Of a DNA stretch of 64,000 nucleotides, positions 35,315 through 47,964 are shown piece after piece. Position 1 is the stretch's first letter. The number at the start of each line of letters is the position of its first letter. The notes beneath the pieces are model-generated. The model had not been told where the DNA came from, did not search any database, and saw nothing but the letters and a program-made list of their open reading frames with translations. A program made the translations under genes and the position numbers. This DNA comes from Bagarius yarrelli (lineage: Eukaryota; Chordata; Actinopteri; Siluriformes; Sisoridae): contig VCAZ01000019.1 in the NCBI GenBank assembly GCA_005784505.1, forward strand, positions 2,141,001 to 2,205,000. The letters run 5' to 3'.

Positions 35315-35465
35315 GGGAAGTGGTAGTTCAGTGCTTAAGGTGTTGGACTGCTAACTGGAAAATTGTGGGTTTGATTCCCAGCATAACCAAATTACTACTG
35401 CTGGGCCCCTAAGCAAGGCACTTAACTCCCAATTGCTTAGTTGTACTGTATATAAATGAGATAAA
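35315..35465 (+). mobile_element. tRNA-headed SINE, family A
   Basis: It has an A-box-like GGAAGTGGTAGTTCAGTGC, a B-box GTGGGTTTGATTCCCAG, then CTGCTGGGCCCCTAAGCAAG and GCTTAGTTGTACTG. The 3' tail is short. Confidence 0.8.
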
Positions 35466-36229
35466 GTCTTTGGTGTCAAACTCACAAATGATAAATAGTT
35501 TTTGAAAAACGCAAAAATAACCGATCTGACGGTGACAATCATGCCATTGTTACAGTCACAGAGATTACACAATTTACTTTAATCTAATGAATAATATGAA
35601 CACGATAGGCTGTGTCCTGCATAAATGGATTCCGATTTAAATGGACAATGACTGTATTGTAGTGTGATTTTTTTTATCAATAATATTGAGTTAGTGTTAT
35701 TTCAGGAACTTTGGCTTTTCGGCAGTGACATCTTAAGTTATCTACTCATATTATGTCAACAGAATGTGCATTACATTATTTTTTATCTTTTGCACAAACA
35801 AATGTTTAAACTCTACAGTAAAATACCCACAGTAAATTGTTACTAAAGTGGCATTGTGCTATTTTTTTTTTTTACGAGTAGTGATTGATATTAAGCCACA
35901 CAGCATATTTATAAATTCTCACGTACAGCCCTGACATCTATCAACAGCATAATCAGTCACCCAGTCTTAATGTACAACAATTTTACAATCAAATATCTGT
36001 GCCGTTAAATGAATCCCTTAATACTTTGACATCCTTACGTTATATATGAAAGCTGCGGTATTTATAGATTCAGTGTATATCGCGGAGAAAAAATATATCT
36101 GCGCTAGTTCATCAGATAGCTAATTTTATGATTGTGAGCCACTCACGGGAGTGTGTGTGGGTGATAGTTAAACGACAAGAGTGTCAGCCTAAGAAAGAAA
36201 AAGAAAAGATAGAGCGAAAGAGATAAACA

Positions 36230-36500
36230 GAAACAGGGGGGTGGTTTTCAACAATAAATCAAGTTCCTCACTAATCTATTTAGCATGCTTTTACCATTAT
36301 CCTGTCAGTGAAACAGCTAATTAATTAACTGATTCTACAAAGAAGAGGTTTGAATGGGGCCATTTAGGTAATCACTACCAAAAGCCGGTTGGGCAACCCG
36401 TTACTCCAGCTGCATTACTATCAGGATGTCCCTATCCTGTAACATTAGGGAAAATGACAATGAATCTAGGCTGTCATTTATGTCTGTGCTTAATGTTAAC
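36230..36500. promoter_or_regulatory. candidate conserved noncoding element
   Basis: This is unique sequence with several homeodomain-type cores (TAATCTATTTAGCATG, CTAATTAATTAACTG), then GAATGGGGCCATTTAGGTAA and GGGCAACCCGTTACTCCAGC. No simple repeats lie within. The call is inference from composition and context only. Confidence 0.4.
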
Positions 36501-38224
36501 GATAAATGTGGGAAAAACAACTAAAAGACTTTACATTTATCCATTTCAAAATACATTTAATACAACAAATACGAGTTTGTGTTCAAATTATAAGTTTTAG
36601 GCTCCAGCTCATTGGGCTGACTTGCCCCAAACTGGGTTGATAATGTATATTATTACATGCTGGAACTGGGTTGTGGATTTAACGAGAACCAGGCATGTGG
36701 TTCATACCAAAAAAACACCCCAAAATACTTCCCAAAAATATCACCTATGAGTATATACACTCAAATTTGATTGTTTAGGTTAACAGTTAAATAATTAATG
36801 ATATCTCTGCTTCTGCAAACCCATAAAATAATTTTAATTGGGATTGCAAGAAAAACATCGGCAGAACATGTACATACACACAGACAAACATCTTCTGTGA
36901 TCTTTTGAGAAATGTTCTTGCAGTCAACATCCTAAGCCTTTCTTAATGGATTAAAACCCATGAGTGTTAAAGTAAATATTAAACCTGGCACTGTGTTTAC
37001 AAATAAACACAAATTAAATTTGTTTTAACCAAGCAGTTTTTGGAATGTAGTGGCTACATGACAAACCTATAATTAAATAAAAAGTAAACAAAATAAATAC
37101 AAATATGAAATTTTTTTACAATTAAATATGTTTTCAAAATGCAGGTAGAATAATACAGACGAAAACCTAAGATACACCCCTGAGGAATACCACATATTTG
37201 TAGGTTAATTTCCTCACCCATGAATAATAATAGAGAGAGGTATAATACTATATAAGTTCACTGAGACAAATGATTAGAAACAAAACATGTTTCAACTACA
37301 AGGAATGCCATGTACCTCAAAGAAGTTCTAAAATCTTTGGTGCAGTGGAAATCTTTGATCTAATTATCTTTAGCCTTCTAAACACCCAGTGTTCACATAC
37401 AAAGGTGAACATAATCACTCATTCACCATGGACACACATAAAAGCTTCTAGTGCTAAGCTCATGAATCTGATCACAATACAGTGAACCACAAGAGCAGAA
37501 GAACAGAACTGACTCAGTGGGACAGCTAGGGTGGGAAAATGCATCCCCTGTTCCAAAACAATGTGGATATCGATATGAAGAGAATGACTCAACTGACAAT
37601 AGGGCCAATGAAGATCATTCTACTGAGCCCGGTGCTCTGGGTCAGTGTTTTTATCACCTATGGCTTTAGATAGAACAGAAAAGGGGAGGGTGAAACCCTC
37701 TCCATGGGCTTGGTGCTTCTTTATCAATATGACTCAATCCTTTCAGAGACTCTCTTTTCACCCCGGCTGTGTTCGTCATTAGCCTCTGCAACCTCCTGTT
37801 TGTTTGGCTGGGACTTAGGGATGTTTGGACTGAAAGGGGACAATCATGTTGGGAGGAGAAGATTAATAGATAGACGTTAAAATACAGAACTGTGGGGTAA
37901 AGCTTTGAAGGCTGTCGGTTTGAAAGGGGCAGTGATCAAGATGAAGATGCCGCAGAATGCAACCTTGAGGCAACAAGACCGTGTCTAATTTTACATTTAT
38001 CGACAATAGGTCAAGTTTTATGGAAAAATTCAGTACATTTTTTTTATTTATTAATTTATGTTTAATAATTCATTAATTTTGATTTATTTGTTTTCAGAAA
38101 TCACATTATTGGGTTGTAAGGGTTGAATTGCATCCTGGGAACCTCCTGGTACATGGCAGGTAAATACACTCTAAATGGGATGCCAATTTTGGAAAGGTTT
38201 TGGACAGCAAGAAGTAATCCAAAT

Positions 38225-38365
38225 TCATTTTAACTTATATAAGTTATATAGCCCTTTTAATAATGGACATTGTCTCAAAGCACCTTTACGGAACAATACA
38301 AAAGTCCCTAAATGTTAATTTAAAAAAAAAAAAGTTCTACCTTAAGGGGAACCAGACAAAAAATT
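38225..38365 (+). mobile_element. teleost interspersed repeat, family T (fragment)
   Basis: TATATAGCCCTTTTAATAAT, GGACATTGTCTCAAAGCACC and TTTACGGAACAATAC match the head of family T, and GGGGAACCAGAC its middle, with a deletion between. Confidence 0.65.
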
Positions 38366-39470
38366 CGAAGAAGCCAATAAAAACAAATGTACACACCTGA
38401 CACATAGATTGGGATTTATTTGAGACAGGACTCAGGCAAGCATTCAACATTAGGGCTATTGTCTTAGAAAGGGGTATCCTATACCTACTCTACACCACAG
38501 GATACCCTGGAAAGTCTAATTTTTCAAGATATCAATAATTGTACATGTCTATCTTGTAAAGTTGGATTATTCACTAGAAGATTATATATATATACACCAG
38601 TCCAAACTCCAAATAAAGCTAGTGAAAGACACCCAATCCTTCAGTTAATAGACTTTAATTAAAAAGATTACATAATATAACATAAAAGATAACGTAATAT
38701 TACTGTGATGGCAACTCGTTTACGAAAAAATCTTATCTACATTAAATAAAATGCTAAACTTCTAAATGTGGATGTCTTTGAGCAAGTTTTTCCATTCTTC
38801 TAAACACTCCGTGTTGATGCACAAAAGAAAATGTAAGCTCTCATTCAGAGGGAATGCAAATAAAAGCTCCTGGTGCTAAGCCACTGCTAGTCCTCAGGGG
38901 TTAGTTAACTGCCAGGGACGTCAGTGGTGTATACAAAGAATAAGACTAAAGGATTTATACAGAAAGTTACAGAGGGAGGTCAAAAAGTAGTGGGAGAAAA
39001 AAAAGAAAGAGAGAACATTTTTGTGATGAATTCCTTTTTTTCTTTAAAGAAATCGCAGATTGTGGCCAAGGTGGATGAGTTGGTCCTGTAGAAAGAAGAA
39101 TAATTAAATGTAAAGGCCACCCATTATACAGGGGATAAAAATTTATTACCGAAGTCAGGGCCGACACACACACACACTATACTAAACTAATCTTTACTCT
39201 GCAGTCACCGTTTTTTAATACATATAAGAATTTGTTAGAATAATTTTACATTCCATAAAAAATAAGCAAAGAAAGAAGGGCATCGTTATAATGTACTTTG
39301 TTGAGCTTTTTTTTAAAAATGCATTTACCAAGTATGTCCCAATTATTATATGTATAACTTTCCAAGAACTGTTGCTTTATTAGCCCTGTCCTCTCATGCC
39401 AACAAAAGAAAACATATCCAGTTAAAAATAAAACAATTTTTTTCGCATTTTTATTATAAATACAATATAC

Positions 39471-40239
39471 CAGTGGCGGGCTGTGCATTTGGTACCTGGG
39501 CCTTCAGTGGGGACTTAATCGACTTAATCCAGCTTTTAATACCACCAACATGTCGCAATTATAGAATCCATCAATACTATACAAAAGCGTAATATAACAC
39601 TGCGTGGCATTAAAGAGAAAGAGACATTTTGCGTATTGAGGGTAAAAACCATTTTTATTAAAGCAAGAGACTCTGTTAGGACTCCAAACCTCTACACTAC
39701 AACCGCAACTGTACCATGTACATCATCTGGAGCAGATCAGAAATAATACAGAATCAGAGAAAATACATCATACATTCAGAGGCTGTAAGCCAGTGGTACC
39801 GCTCGTAGGTACTGGTCGGGAAGTGGTTTTAACGAACTCTGGGGTGAGATAAGCTAGTTAGCTTTGGTGCTTTCTGGAAAAGTTTGCCTTGAATATGGAC
39901 GTTTAGGTATGCCCGAGACCAAGCCTCCTCCATCAGCCATTGTGGGCGTAAAAAATGTTAACTCAATTGTATTAATGTGTACAGATCGCTACAGGCATTT
40001 TTTGCTAGACAAACTTGGCTCTAACAGTATAGCTGTCATCAACCAATCAGAAGAAGGAAAAATGCTGTTATCGTGGGCCAGCAAGAGAAACACTTCAAAA
40101 TGAAGAAAATAAACTGTTGGGAATAAATTAATACAATTTAATGGAACAAATTAGAATTTAGGTTGTAAATGTAGGACAGTGCTTCTGATAATGTTTAAGC
40201 CAGTAGAGACGGACTTACTGGGCCTGACAGACCACCACT
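39471..40239 (+). mobile_element. non-autonomous hAT-like DNA transposon, copy 2
   Basis: The left end CAGTGGCGGGCTGT and the reverse of the right end, AAGTGGTGGTCTGT, agree at 11 of 14 positions. Flanking 8-mers CAATATAC and TAATATGC agree at 6 of 8. Left-end sequence CATTTGGTACCTGGGCC is almost identical to that of copy 1 at 24534 read in reverse. There is no transposase. Length is 769 bp. Confidence 0.78.
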
Positions 40240-40393
40240 TTAATATGCTGTGTTAATTTGACCAAAATCAAACTATTTGGTCATGCGCACCATCATCATT
40301 TTGGAAAAATAGTAAACTGCACACAGGAAAAATCACAGTGTACCCAATACAAAACTATGGGGGGTAGCTATGGGGTTGTCCAAGGCAAGTATG

Positions 40394-40562
40394 AGGAAGT
40401 GGTAGCTCAGTGGATGAGGTTTTGGACTACTAACCAGGACATTGTGGGTTCAATTCTGCCTTCAGTGGGCCCCTGAGCAAGGCCCTTAACCATCAAGTGC
40501 TCAAATGAATAAAAGATGTGAAAAAAATTTAAGTCTCTCTGGTTAAGGGTGTCTGTTTAATA
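40394..40562 (+). mobile_element. tRNA-headed SINE, family A (best preserved 5' end)
   Basis: It has an intact A-box region GGAAGTGGTAGCTCAGTGG, B-box GTGGGTTCAATTC, then GGGCCCCTGAGCAAGGCCCT and a tail GTCTCTCTGGTTAAGGGTG. This copy best supports a tRNA-derived head for the family. Confidence 0.85.
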
Positions 40563-40699
40563 GCTATATCACAGGATGGAACCCTAATGGTCTCGTGTCC
40601 ATTAAGAAGATGAAGGTGCGAAATTGTAGTGACACTTGAGTGACACTTGCCAGCTGTAGGCAGTCGGCATTATTTCTCTACAGGTATTACACATAAAAT

Positions 40700-41040
40700 G
40701 ATGTAAAGACATGGTGTGTTATACTGTAGTTGAAGTGGAAGAACTGCAGTGTTTTGAACAGAGCCCAGATCTCAACCACCATTGAGTTGAACTGAAAGTC
40801 CAGCCGCACCTCACACCTTCTTATCCAACGTTCCAACGGTCCAACGGTCCCTGATAATCCCACCATTACTATCATGGTTGAACAAGCAAATCCCTAAAGC
40901 CATGCTCCAGAAACTGTAGGAAAACCTTTCCAGAAGTGTCGAGGTTATTATACGGGTAACAGTGAGAAAAACACATACAGATGTGATGGTCAAATGTTCT
41001 GATACCTTTGTACTTTTGTCAACAGATGCATGTTGTTCTA
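40700..41040 (+). mobile_element. Tc1/mariner-like relic (3' part)
   Basis: GAACAGAGCCCAGATCTCAA, GCCATGCTCCAGAAACTGTA, GAAAACCTTTCCAGAAGTGT, then GATGTGATGGTCAAATGTTC and a terminal-repeat-like ACCTTTGTACTTTTGTC follow the transposase 3' end and right terminus of the same family as 29345-29582. Confidence 0.6.
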
Positions 41041-41079
41041 TTTGTAAATCTAAGACAAAAGTAAGTCTACAAATATCAA

Positions 41080-41233
41080 GCGCAGTATTTAAGGTGTTGG
41101 ACTGCTAATTGGAAGATCAGGGTTTGATTCACAGCACCACCAAGTTGCCACCGCTGGGCCCCTTAACCCCCAATTGCTCAGTTGTATAAATTCAAATTAT
41201 GTCTGTCGCTCTGAATAAGGCCGTCTGTCAAAA
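41080..41233 (+). mobile_element. tRNA-headed SINE, family A
   Basis: GTGTTGGACTGCTAATTGG, AGGGTTTGATTCACAGCACC, GTTGCCACCGCTGGGCCCC, TTGCTCAGTTGTATAAATTC and GTCGCTCTGAATAAGG. It lies right after the Tc1-like relic. Confidence 0.8.
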
Positions 41234-41625
41234 TAAGCACTACTCTGAACATTTAAGGGGCTTAATAAATGGTGATGGTATCATTATGAATAGAGAAGAA
41301 GATTGACAATGTCATAAGTTTTAACTCTTTCTAGAAGCGATTGGATAGAAGCATTAAAACTGTGAATAGATACGTAGGATTATAGAAGGTGGTTTCTGAC
41401 GGCCCTCTTAAAATCCCATTCATCAATTGTTCTCCAGTATAAGAGCTTCTCTAAAAAAATAAGAAGCAGAAGAGAGCCAGGTGTCCCAGAGACACATTTA
41501 CACCGACTGGGTGCAAAAAAACATCCAGCTCCACCACCATTCAATTCTTTATCTCTCGCTTTTCTCATCCCCATGCTCTGAATATGGAGTTTATTGACCT
41601 CCATATTAAAAAAAATGAAGCCTGC

Positions 41626-41630
<5 letters not shown>

Positions 41631-41664
<34 letters not shown>

Positions 41665-41900
41665 CTCTTTCTTTCTCTCTCCTGCTTCATCTTGAGTTTT
41701 ATTGACAAGAGGTGCTTTGTGTCTTTGGCGATACTTTAAAAAAAAATGAAGTCTGCCTCACTCCTTTCTTTCCTTTTTTCCTCACTCCCTACCACCCACT
41801 CCTGCACTCCCTCTATTTCACCTCCTTCATCTCTCTCCATCCATTTCTTCTCTCTTTTTCTTTCTGCTATCGTCCCTCATAAAAAATGTTCCCTCCCTCT
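41631..41900 (+). repeat. (CT)n and pyrimidine-rich tract
   Basis: A pure CT array at 41631-41658 and mixed TCTTTC runs give way to a 130-bp pyrimidine-dominated stretch containing CTCCCTCCCTCTCTC. Open frames in it are compositional. Confidence 0.85.
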
Positions 41901-41929
41901 CTCCCTCCCTCTCTCGTTCGCTTGGGTTG

Positions 41930-42080
41930 TGAGATTTGCCTAACAAAGAGCGCTTCTGCCCAAGGTCAGATAAGGAACCGTGGCGCAAGAAGCCACAGCC
42001 GCTGCTCCTTTCATTCGTCTTTGCCCCTCCGTTTCTCAAAATTATCTCAGCTGCACATAATAATTATTACTGAGGACAGA
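41930..42080. promoter_or_regulatory. candidate conserved noncoding element
   Basis: AAGAGCGCTTCTGCCCAAGG, GGAACCGTGGCGCAAGAAGC, then CAGCTGCACATAATAATTATT. This is unique GC-balanced sequence with an E-box and ATTA cores between CT and GA tracts. Untested inference. Confidence 0.38.
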
Positions 42081-42115
42081 GGAGATAAGTGAGAATCAGT
42101 GAGAGTCCATGAGAG

Positions 42116-42146
<31 letters not shown>

Positions 42147-42352
42147 TTGTATAAGAGGATGAGAGTCAGTGGGAAAATTTAGCTTTGCTAGTATAAAGTA
42201 AATAAAACAGCCTCAACAAAAAATGATTCTAGTTTTTTTATTGTTTTAGTCAATTTCAGATTCAAAATATGTAAAACCCGATACAATTTATTCTATATGA
42301 TAATATTTATTTCTATATCAACAATGACAACAATTTGTCATATCATCATAAT

Positions 42353-42357
<5 letters not shown>

Positions 42358-42434
<77 letters not shown>
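42358..42434. repeat. (AT)n microsatellite
   Basis: About 38 uninterrupted AT units. A (TG)n at 42632-42688 and a (CA)n at 42796-42827 follow, facing each other. Confidence 0.95.
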
Positions 42435-42437
<3 letters not shown>

Positions 42438-42628
42438 TTTTAACACACAAATCTCAGTCAACTTGCTCTGAGCCCCTAATCTTCCACATCCCATGACCTT
42501 TGACCCTCGACCTCGGCTGTGTTATCAGGAAGCCAGCTAAGCTCTCTAATCCTCAGACTCGTGTCGGCATCTCTAACCTGAAGAAGGCGCTATCACTCTG
42601 GATAAGGCACTCTGTGCAGCACAGATAC

Positions 42629-42677
<49 letters not shown>

Positions 42678-42793
42678 GCGTGTGCGTGCAGGGTGGGAGT
42701 GTTAGTCTACAGTTAGGGGCATACGCTGGGATAGAGATTACTATCACTGCAGCTGTATTGTGGACTGCAAACGAAGGCAAGTTAGCTGGTTGA

Positions 42794-42830
<37 letters not shown>

Positions 42831-43189
42831 GCAGATTGCCATAATAATTCCATATCTTTATCTGGAAAGTTGCAATGTTCAACTATTTGTATTTGATCAG
42901 TTTTAAACAATGAAGATGATGTTTGTGTTCAATCGTATTTACCCAATAAATGCCCTCAAGTTCTTAAAGCAGGTTTTTATTGGTCACAGACGGCTGTACC
43001 ACAATATATATATGTTTAAATGAAACACATTACATCAGAACAAGTGTATGAACAGGATATTTAGTTGAATTCTAACATCATAGTAAAATTTCTAAGGATA
43101 GTTGAGGACTGGGAATCAGTTTTATATAGAATAAACAAGTCTTTACTCTGTGAAAGACATGGACTTCTGCAGTGAAAAAGTCATACAGA

Positions 43190-44500
43190 ATGCAGTAACA
43201 GTAAAAAGTGTAAGTTTGTCGCTAATGAGCAAGCGGAGGTGACTGTGGCAAGGAAAAAAAAACTTCTTGGGAAAGTAGGAAGAAACCTTGAGAGAAACCA
43301 AACTCAATAGGGAACCGATCCTCATCTGGGTGACAATGCATGTTATTGTTAATTACAGCATATGTAAAGATCAAATGTAATGTAAACTCTAGCCTTGGGT
43401 CAGTGGAGCAGAGTGAGTCCCAGTCCATCCTCGAAGCTCCTCGAAATCAAGGAAAAGTGGAGAAATCTGGTCACTCAGGGGCACTCAGGGGCAAGTTAAC
43501 CAGCCCCTGAGAAAAAGAAATAGAGAGAGTGAGAGAAAGAGGTAAAGAGGAAGATATGGATTATTAACCATATTGTTGTGTAAGATTTAAGGACATACTG
43601 TGAAGTCGGGGACTCTTGCAAGACTACCTATAACAGCATGACTAAAAGGGAGAGCCAGAAAATACCACATACATCAGGGATCTCTGGGTTAAGAGCCGAC
43701 TCGCCACACCACTGTCAACAAACCTGAGTGAATGTGTACAAGTAGGGGAACGACAGCATACAACTTTCCCAGCTCACCAAACACTCTATATCCGTCATCC
43801 CTTCAGTTCTGCTCCTTTACCCAAGCAAAAAACTACAGATTGAAGGCTTGCCTAAATAAATGTGTTTGAACACTGAGACTGTGTCTGAGTCCCGAACACT
43901 AATTGGAAGGTTGTTCCATAACTGTGGGGCTTTGTAAGAGAACGCTCTGCCCCCTGCTGTAGCTTTTATTATTTGGGGTACTAACAAATAGCCTGCACCC
44001 TTTGATCTAAGTAGGCATGGAGAATCATAATACTACAAAAGTTAGCTCAGATACTGAGGCGCGAGACCATTAGATGCTTATAGGCCAGTAGTAGTATTTT
44101 ATAATTAATGCGAAGCCATTGTAGACTGATTAAAACTGAGGCGATGTGGTCTTATTTTCTGGATCTAGTAAGTACTCTTGCTGCTGCATTCTGGACTAAA
44201 TGGAGCGTATTTATGCATTTACTAGAACACCAGACAGTATAGCGTTACAGTAGTCTAAAGGAGAGGTAACAAAAACATGAACTAATTTTTAGTTAGTTCG
44301 TTAGTTAGTAGTTTTAGTTAGTTAGTCCTCTAACAACATCATATTTCTAATTTTGACAATATTTCTAGAGTCAACAATCATGTCAAGGTCTTTGACCGCT
44401 GTCTTTGACCGCTGTAAACGCTGAGACAGAAAGACCATCTAATGATACTACATCCGAAAGTTTATCTCTAGCTGCATGTGGTCCTAGTAAGACAGCTTCT
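43190..44500 (+). mobile_element. long teleost interspersed repeat, family T (longest copy)
   Basis: It begins with GTCGCTAATGAGCAAGCGGA, GAAACCTTGAGAGAAACCAA and CCGATCCTCATCTGGGTGAC, as in the head copies. It runs on through AGTCCCGAACACTAATTGGA, AACTGTGGGGCTTTGTAAGA and GCTGCATTCTGGACTAAATG. I recognise these phrases as a recurrent teleost repeat but cannot assign its class. There is no open frame longer than about 70 codons. Confidence 0.6.
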
Positions 44501-45160
44501 GTCCTATCCCAGCTTGAATATATACACTCATGGAACAGTGAGAGTTAAAGACCTTGATCAAAGGCCCAAGCTTGGCAGTGCTAAAGTTTAAAGCCCTGAA
44601 CTTCTCATCATAGGTTTATGAATGATACCTCGTATCACAAAAACTTCTACATACCATAAAGTGCTGTAATGTCTATGAGAAAGCAGGTCACCAACTATTA
44701 TCTCGATGATAATAACTACCAAAATGTTAGTAATAACATGACAATAACTTTATGATTAACACCTGAACATTGACAAATCGGTTATTTAATTAACACCTTA
44801 AACAATCCCAGATCCTTATTCAGTTATGAGTCTCAGTTAATATCTTAATATCAAAAGAATGCTTTTGCTAACTTGCTATAGCAGTTATTTAATAGTTACT
44901 TTCACATAGACATGTATGGAGGACACAACCATTTTAAAATAATAAATTATAACACAACAATTACAATAAATATGTAAAAATAGCATTATGTTTAATTTAT
45001 ATATTTTTTCAAGTGCAGTTTATATAAATATAAAATACACCCCATACAGAAAATCTTTTTTTAAATCTTTTTTTTTATTCCAGACGGATTTATTTCCAAA
45101 GTCTTTGTTGAAAAATTATTTAAAAAAAAATTAATTATTAAGAAACAGTTTAATAAAATT

Positions 45161-45355
45161 TATTTACATTTACCCCATTTTGGCTGACGTCCTTATCCAG
45201 AGCGATTTACATTTATCTCTTATATACAACTGAGCAATTGGGGTTAAGGGCCTTGCTCAGGGGCCCAAAGGTGGTAATTTGGTGGTGCTGGGAATCCAAC
45301 ACAGATTTTCCATTTAGCAGTCCATCACCTTAACCACTGCGCTACCACTTTCTCC
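45161..45355 (-). mobile_element. tRNA-headed SINE, family A (near full length)
   Basis: On the minus strand: GAAAGTGGTAGCGCAGTGG (A-box), TGTTGGATTCCCAGCACC (B-box), GGGCCCCTGAGCAAGGCCC, TTGCTCAGTTGTATATAAG, GATAAATGTAAATCGCTCTG. Confidence 0.85.
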
Positions 45356-45727
45356 AAGGAAAGGCATATTTAGGCACATTTCATTTTTTTTTTTAAAACA
45401 ATTAGATGTTTTGGTGTATTGTCCAAATATCCACCATTTAATTTGTTAAACCTGAAAATTTTTGTAAATTTGCTTAGAAAACTTCAACTATTTATAAAGA
45501 ATAAAATAAAATAAAATGAACGATGTGGCTTCTAATAATAATGTTTAAATACAATGTAAATTCGTGAGATAGAGACAGTCTAGCCTAAAAATAAAATCTT
45601 TTTTGTTTTTTTCTCCTTTAAGAAAGAAAAAAAACATGTTTGTTTAATATGCATTAAAACAGCCTGCAGGTCCCTGGAACACACAGATAAAGTGGACATA
45701 TGATAAGAAATCAGGGGAGGAAGAGCA

Positions 45728-45765
45728 GGTGAGAGAGAGAGAGAGAGAGAGAAGGGGAGAGAGAG

Positions 45766-45805
<40 letters not shown>

Positions 45806-45809
45806 AGAG

Positions 45810-45858
<49 letters not shown>

Positions 45859-45886
45859 AAGAGCGAGAACACAGAGATGAGAGAGA

Positions 45887-45936
<50 letters not shown>
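45728..45936 (+). repeat. long interrupted (GA)n array
   Basis: About 210 bases of GA with AAG, GGG and ACAC interruptions. A reverse-orientation (CT)n lies at 46070-46095 and a (CA)n at 46214-46238. Long Arg/Glu or Ser/Leu frames here are not genes. Confidence 0.95.
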
Positions 45937-45941
<5 letters not shown>

Positions 45942-46064
45942 ATGTGCATGTAAGTGTGTGATATCTCGGAATGCTATGATAAGAGACAGCAGTATGCAAC
46001 AGCATGAGAGATGGAGAGAAGGGGGAGACGGGAACGAGGCTTCTCTCAACTCCCCCCTGCCCCT

Positions 46065-46098
<34 letters not shown>

Positions 46099-47083
46099 CT
46101 TGGTGAAGCAGCACAATGCAAACATGTCTAACTGAATGGCCGAATGGGAAGAGGACAGCTGCTTGAGATGACAACGATGGCTGTTCATACTCGCTTCCCC
46201 ATCGTCCTATTAACACACACACACACACACACACACAAAAAAAAAAAAATCACACGCACACACACAAGCATTACGTGAAAACGTGTACAGGAGTAACACA
46301 CATTCACACACAAGGTCACACAAATACACATACACAAAAACACACAATACCAGAATTTTATTTATGAAGGTTATTTTTTTTTACGTTGTTTTTGTTTTGA
46401 TACAATTACTAGAGATTTATTTCAGGCAGGCACGATATTAAGTATGGTTTAAATATATTTCATATTTTATATGATATGCTTACAATAAACACAAAATAGA
46501 ATTGTTAAACCCCGTTTTAGACAGTTTATATCTTTTAGATTAACCTATTCTTTAAGCAGATTTTTTAGAATATTTAATAATTACTTCTAGTCTAGTCTAT
46601 TAAAAAAATCTTTTTTTAATAAAATAAACATGACATAAGTGAAATATACTTAAAACAGGCTGAATATTCCATTTGGTTTGTAATAATAGTAATAATAATA
46701 AGTGTAGACAATAATAATATTGGTGTGTTCTAGATGATTTTGTTATGCTGTGTAAAAATCTCGTTTGTTGTAATACCCTGTCGTTTCTATAGTAACAAAT
46801 TGTTCATGAGGAGGTGCGTGTTATACGCAGCACGGGTACTGATAAACTAATTTTAGAAAAAAAAACAGGAAAAGCTTGTTAAAATGGTTAATATGAAATA
46901 GGTTTTTAGTATATTTGACCATTTTCAGAAGAAGTCTCCAGTCTCAGCTATTAGTCAAAACAAGTCAGTAAATGTTTCTTGTTGGATTGTTTTTTTTATA
47001 TCTTCCTGTCTCTAAGTTGTAATTGATGATTTTATAATGTTACAGGAAGTAACTGTCACGTGTCGTACGATGTAAAAGCAGTA

Positions 47084-47310
47084 TTTTCATTCATTTTTAT
47101 AACCTGCTTATTTCCTAATTCGGGGTCACAGGGATCTGCTGGAGCCATCTCGGAAAGGGAGAAAGGCAGGAGGGGGACACCCTGGATGCCAGTCCATCAC
47201 AGACACATACACACACACATACACTCACTCCTATGGGCGATTTAAAATCATCAATCAATTTAACATACATGTTTTTGGACTGTGGGAGGAAACCAGAGGA
47301 AGGAAACCCA
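47084..47310 (-). mobile_element. tRNA-like interspersed repeat, family B (head missing)
   Basis: The tail TCATTTTTATAACCTGCTTA, the middle GATCTGCTGGAGCCATCTC and GTCCATCACAGACACATAC, and ACATGTTTTTGGACTGTGGG are present. The tRNA-like head is lost and replaced by unrelated A-rich sequence (47320-47640). Confidence 0.7.
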
Positions 47311-47964
47311 AACACTAAGTCAATTTTCAAAAGAACAACAACAAGCAAAACAAAGAACTTTTAAAAACCAAAAACATGAACTAAGCTAAGAAAACGCATA
47401 ACCTGAAACACGAACATGAACATTGTACATAACATTAATCGTTACAAGCAACAAAGCAAGACCAAGACAAACTTAAACACAGGGGTATGAATACACAAAC
47501 TAATGGTGGAAACAATCAATTAAACAAGAAGCACCTGAAATTAGGGACACATGACCAAAATAAACCAACGACAAGACTGAACTAAAACCAATAGAAACAT
47601 GACGCATGGACAAAGGACAAAAAGTAAACAGGACCTGATGGAGAAACCACAACATAACATTAACTTTGTATTTTCCTTTTTATTTTAAAATCTGTAGACA
47701 TTTTCCCCAATGTCAAATGTATTTCAAACTAATATATATGTATATAGTGACTATGGGATATATTATTAATTGAAAAAAAAATCAACTATTAAAATCACTG
47801 GTTATTTTTTTCATAACAGAATTACCCATCCCTTTTTTGCTTATAAGATTATATGATTTACACCAGCATGGCAGAAAATCATTGATAAATTTTTGTTTTT
47901 GTCGTACACTTCAAATAACTGTGAATAATAACGACAAACTACATGGCCGGAAATTTTAGGATGC

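Noticed and set aside
40394..40562. A true tRNA gene.
   Set aside because: A- and B-box-like motifs are present, but no full cloverleaf can be drawn and the sequence continues into the SINE body found in many other copies.
45728..46131. Long Arg-Glu and Ser-Leu open frames over GA/CT arrays (also at 50.6-51.1 and 55.9-56.6 kb).
   Set aside because: They follow from dinucleotide repeats in every frame; no domain, no start context, and mirrored frames exist on both strands.
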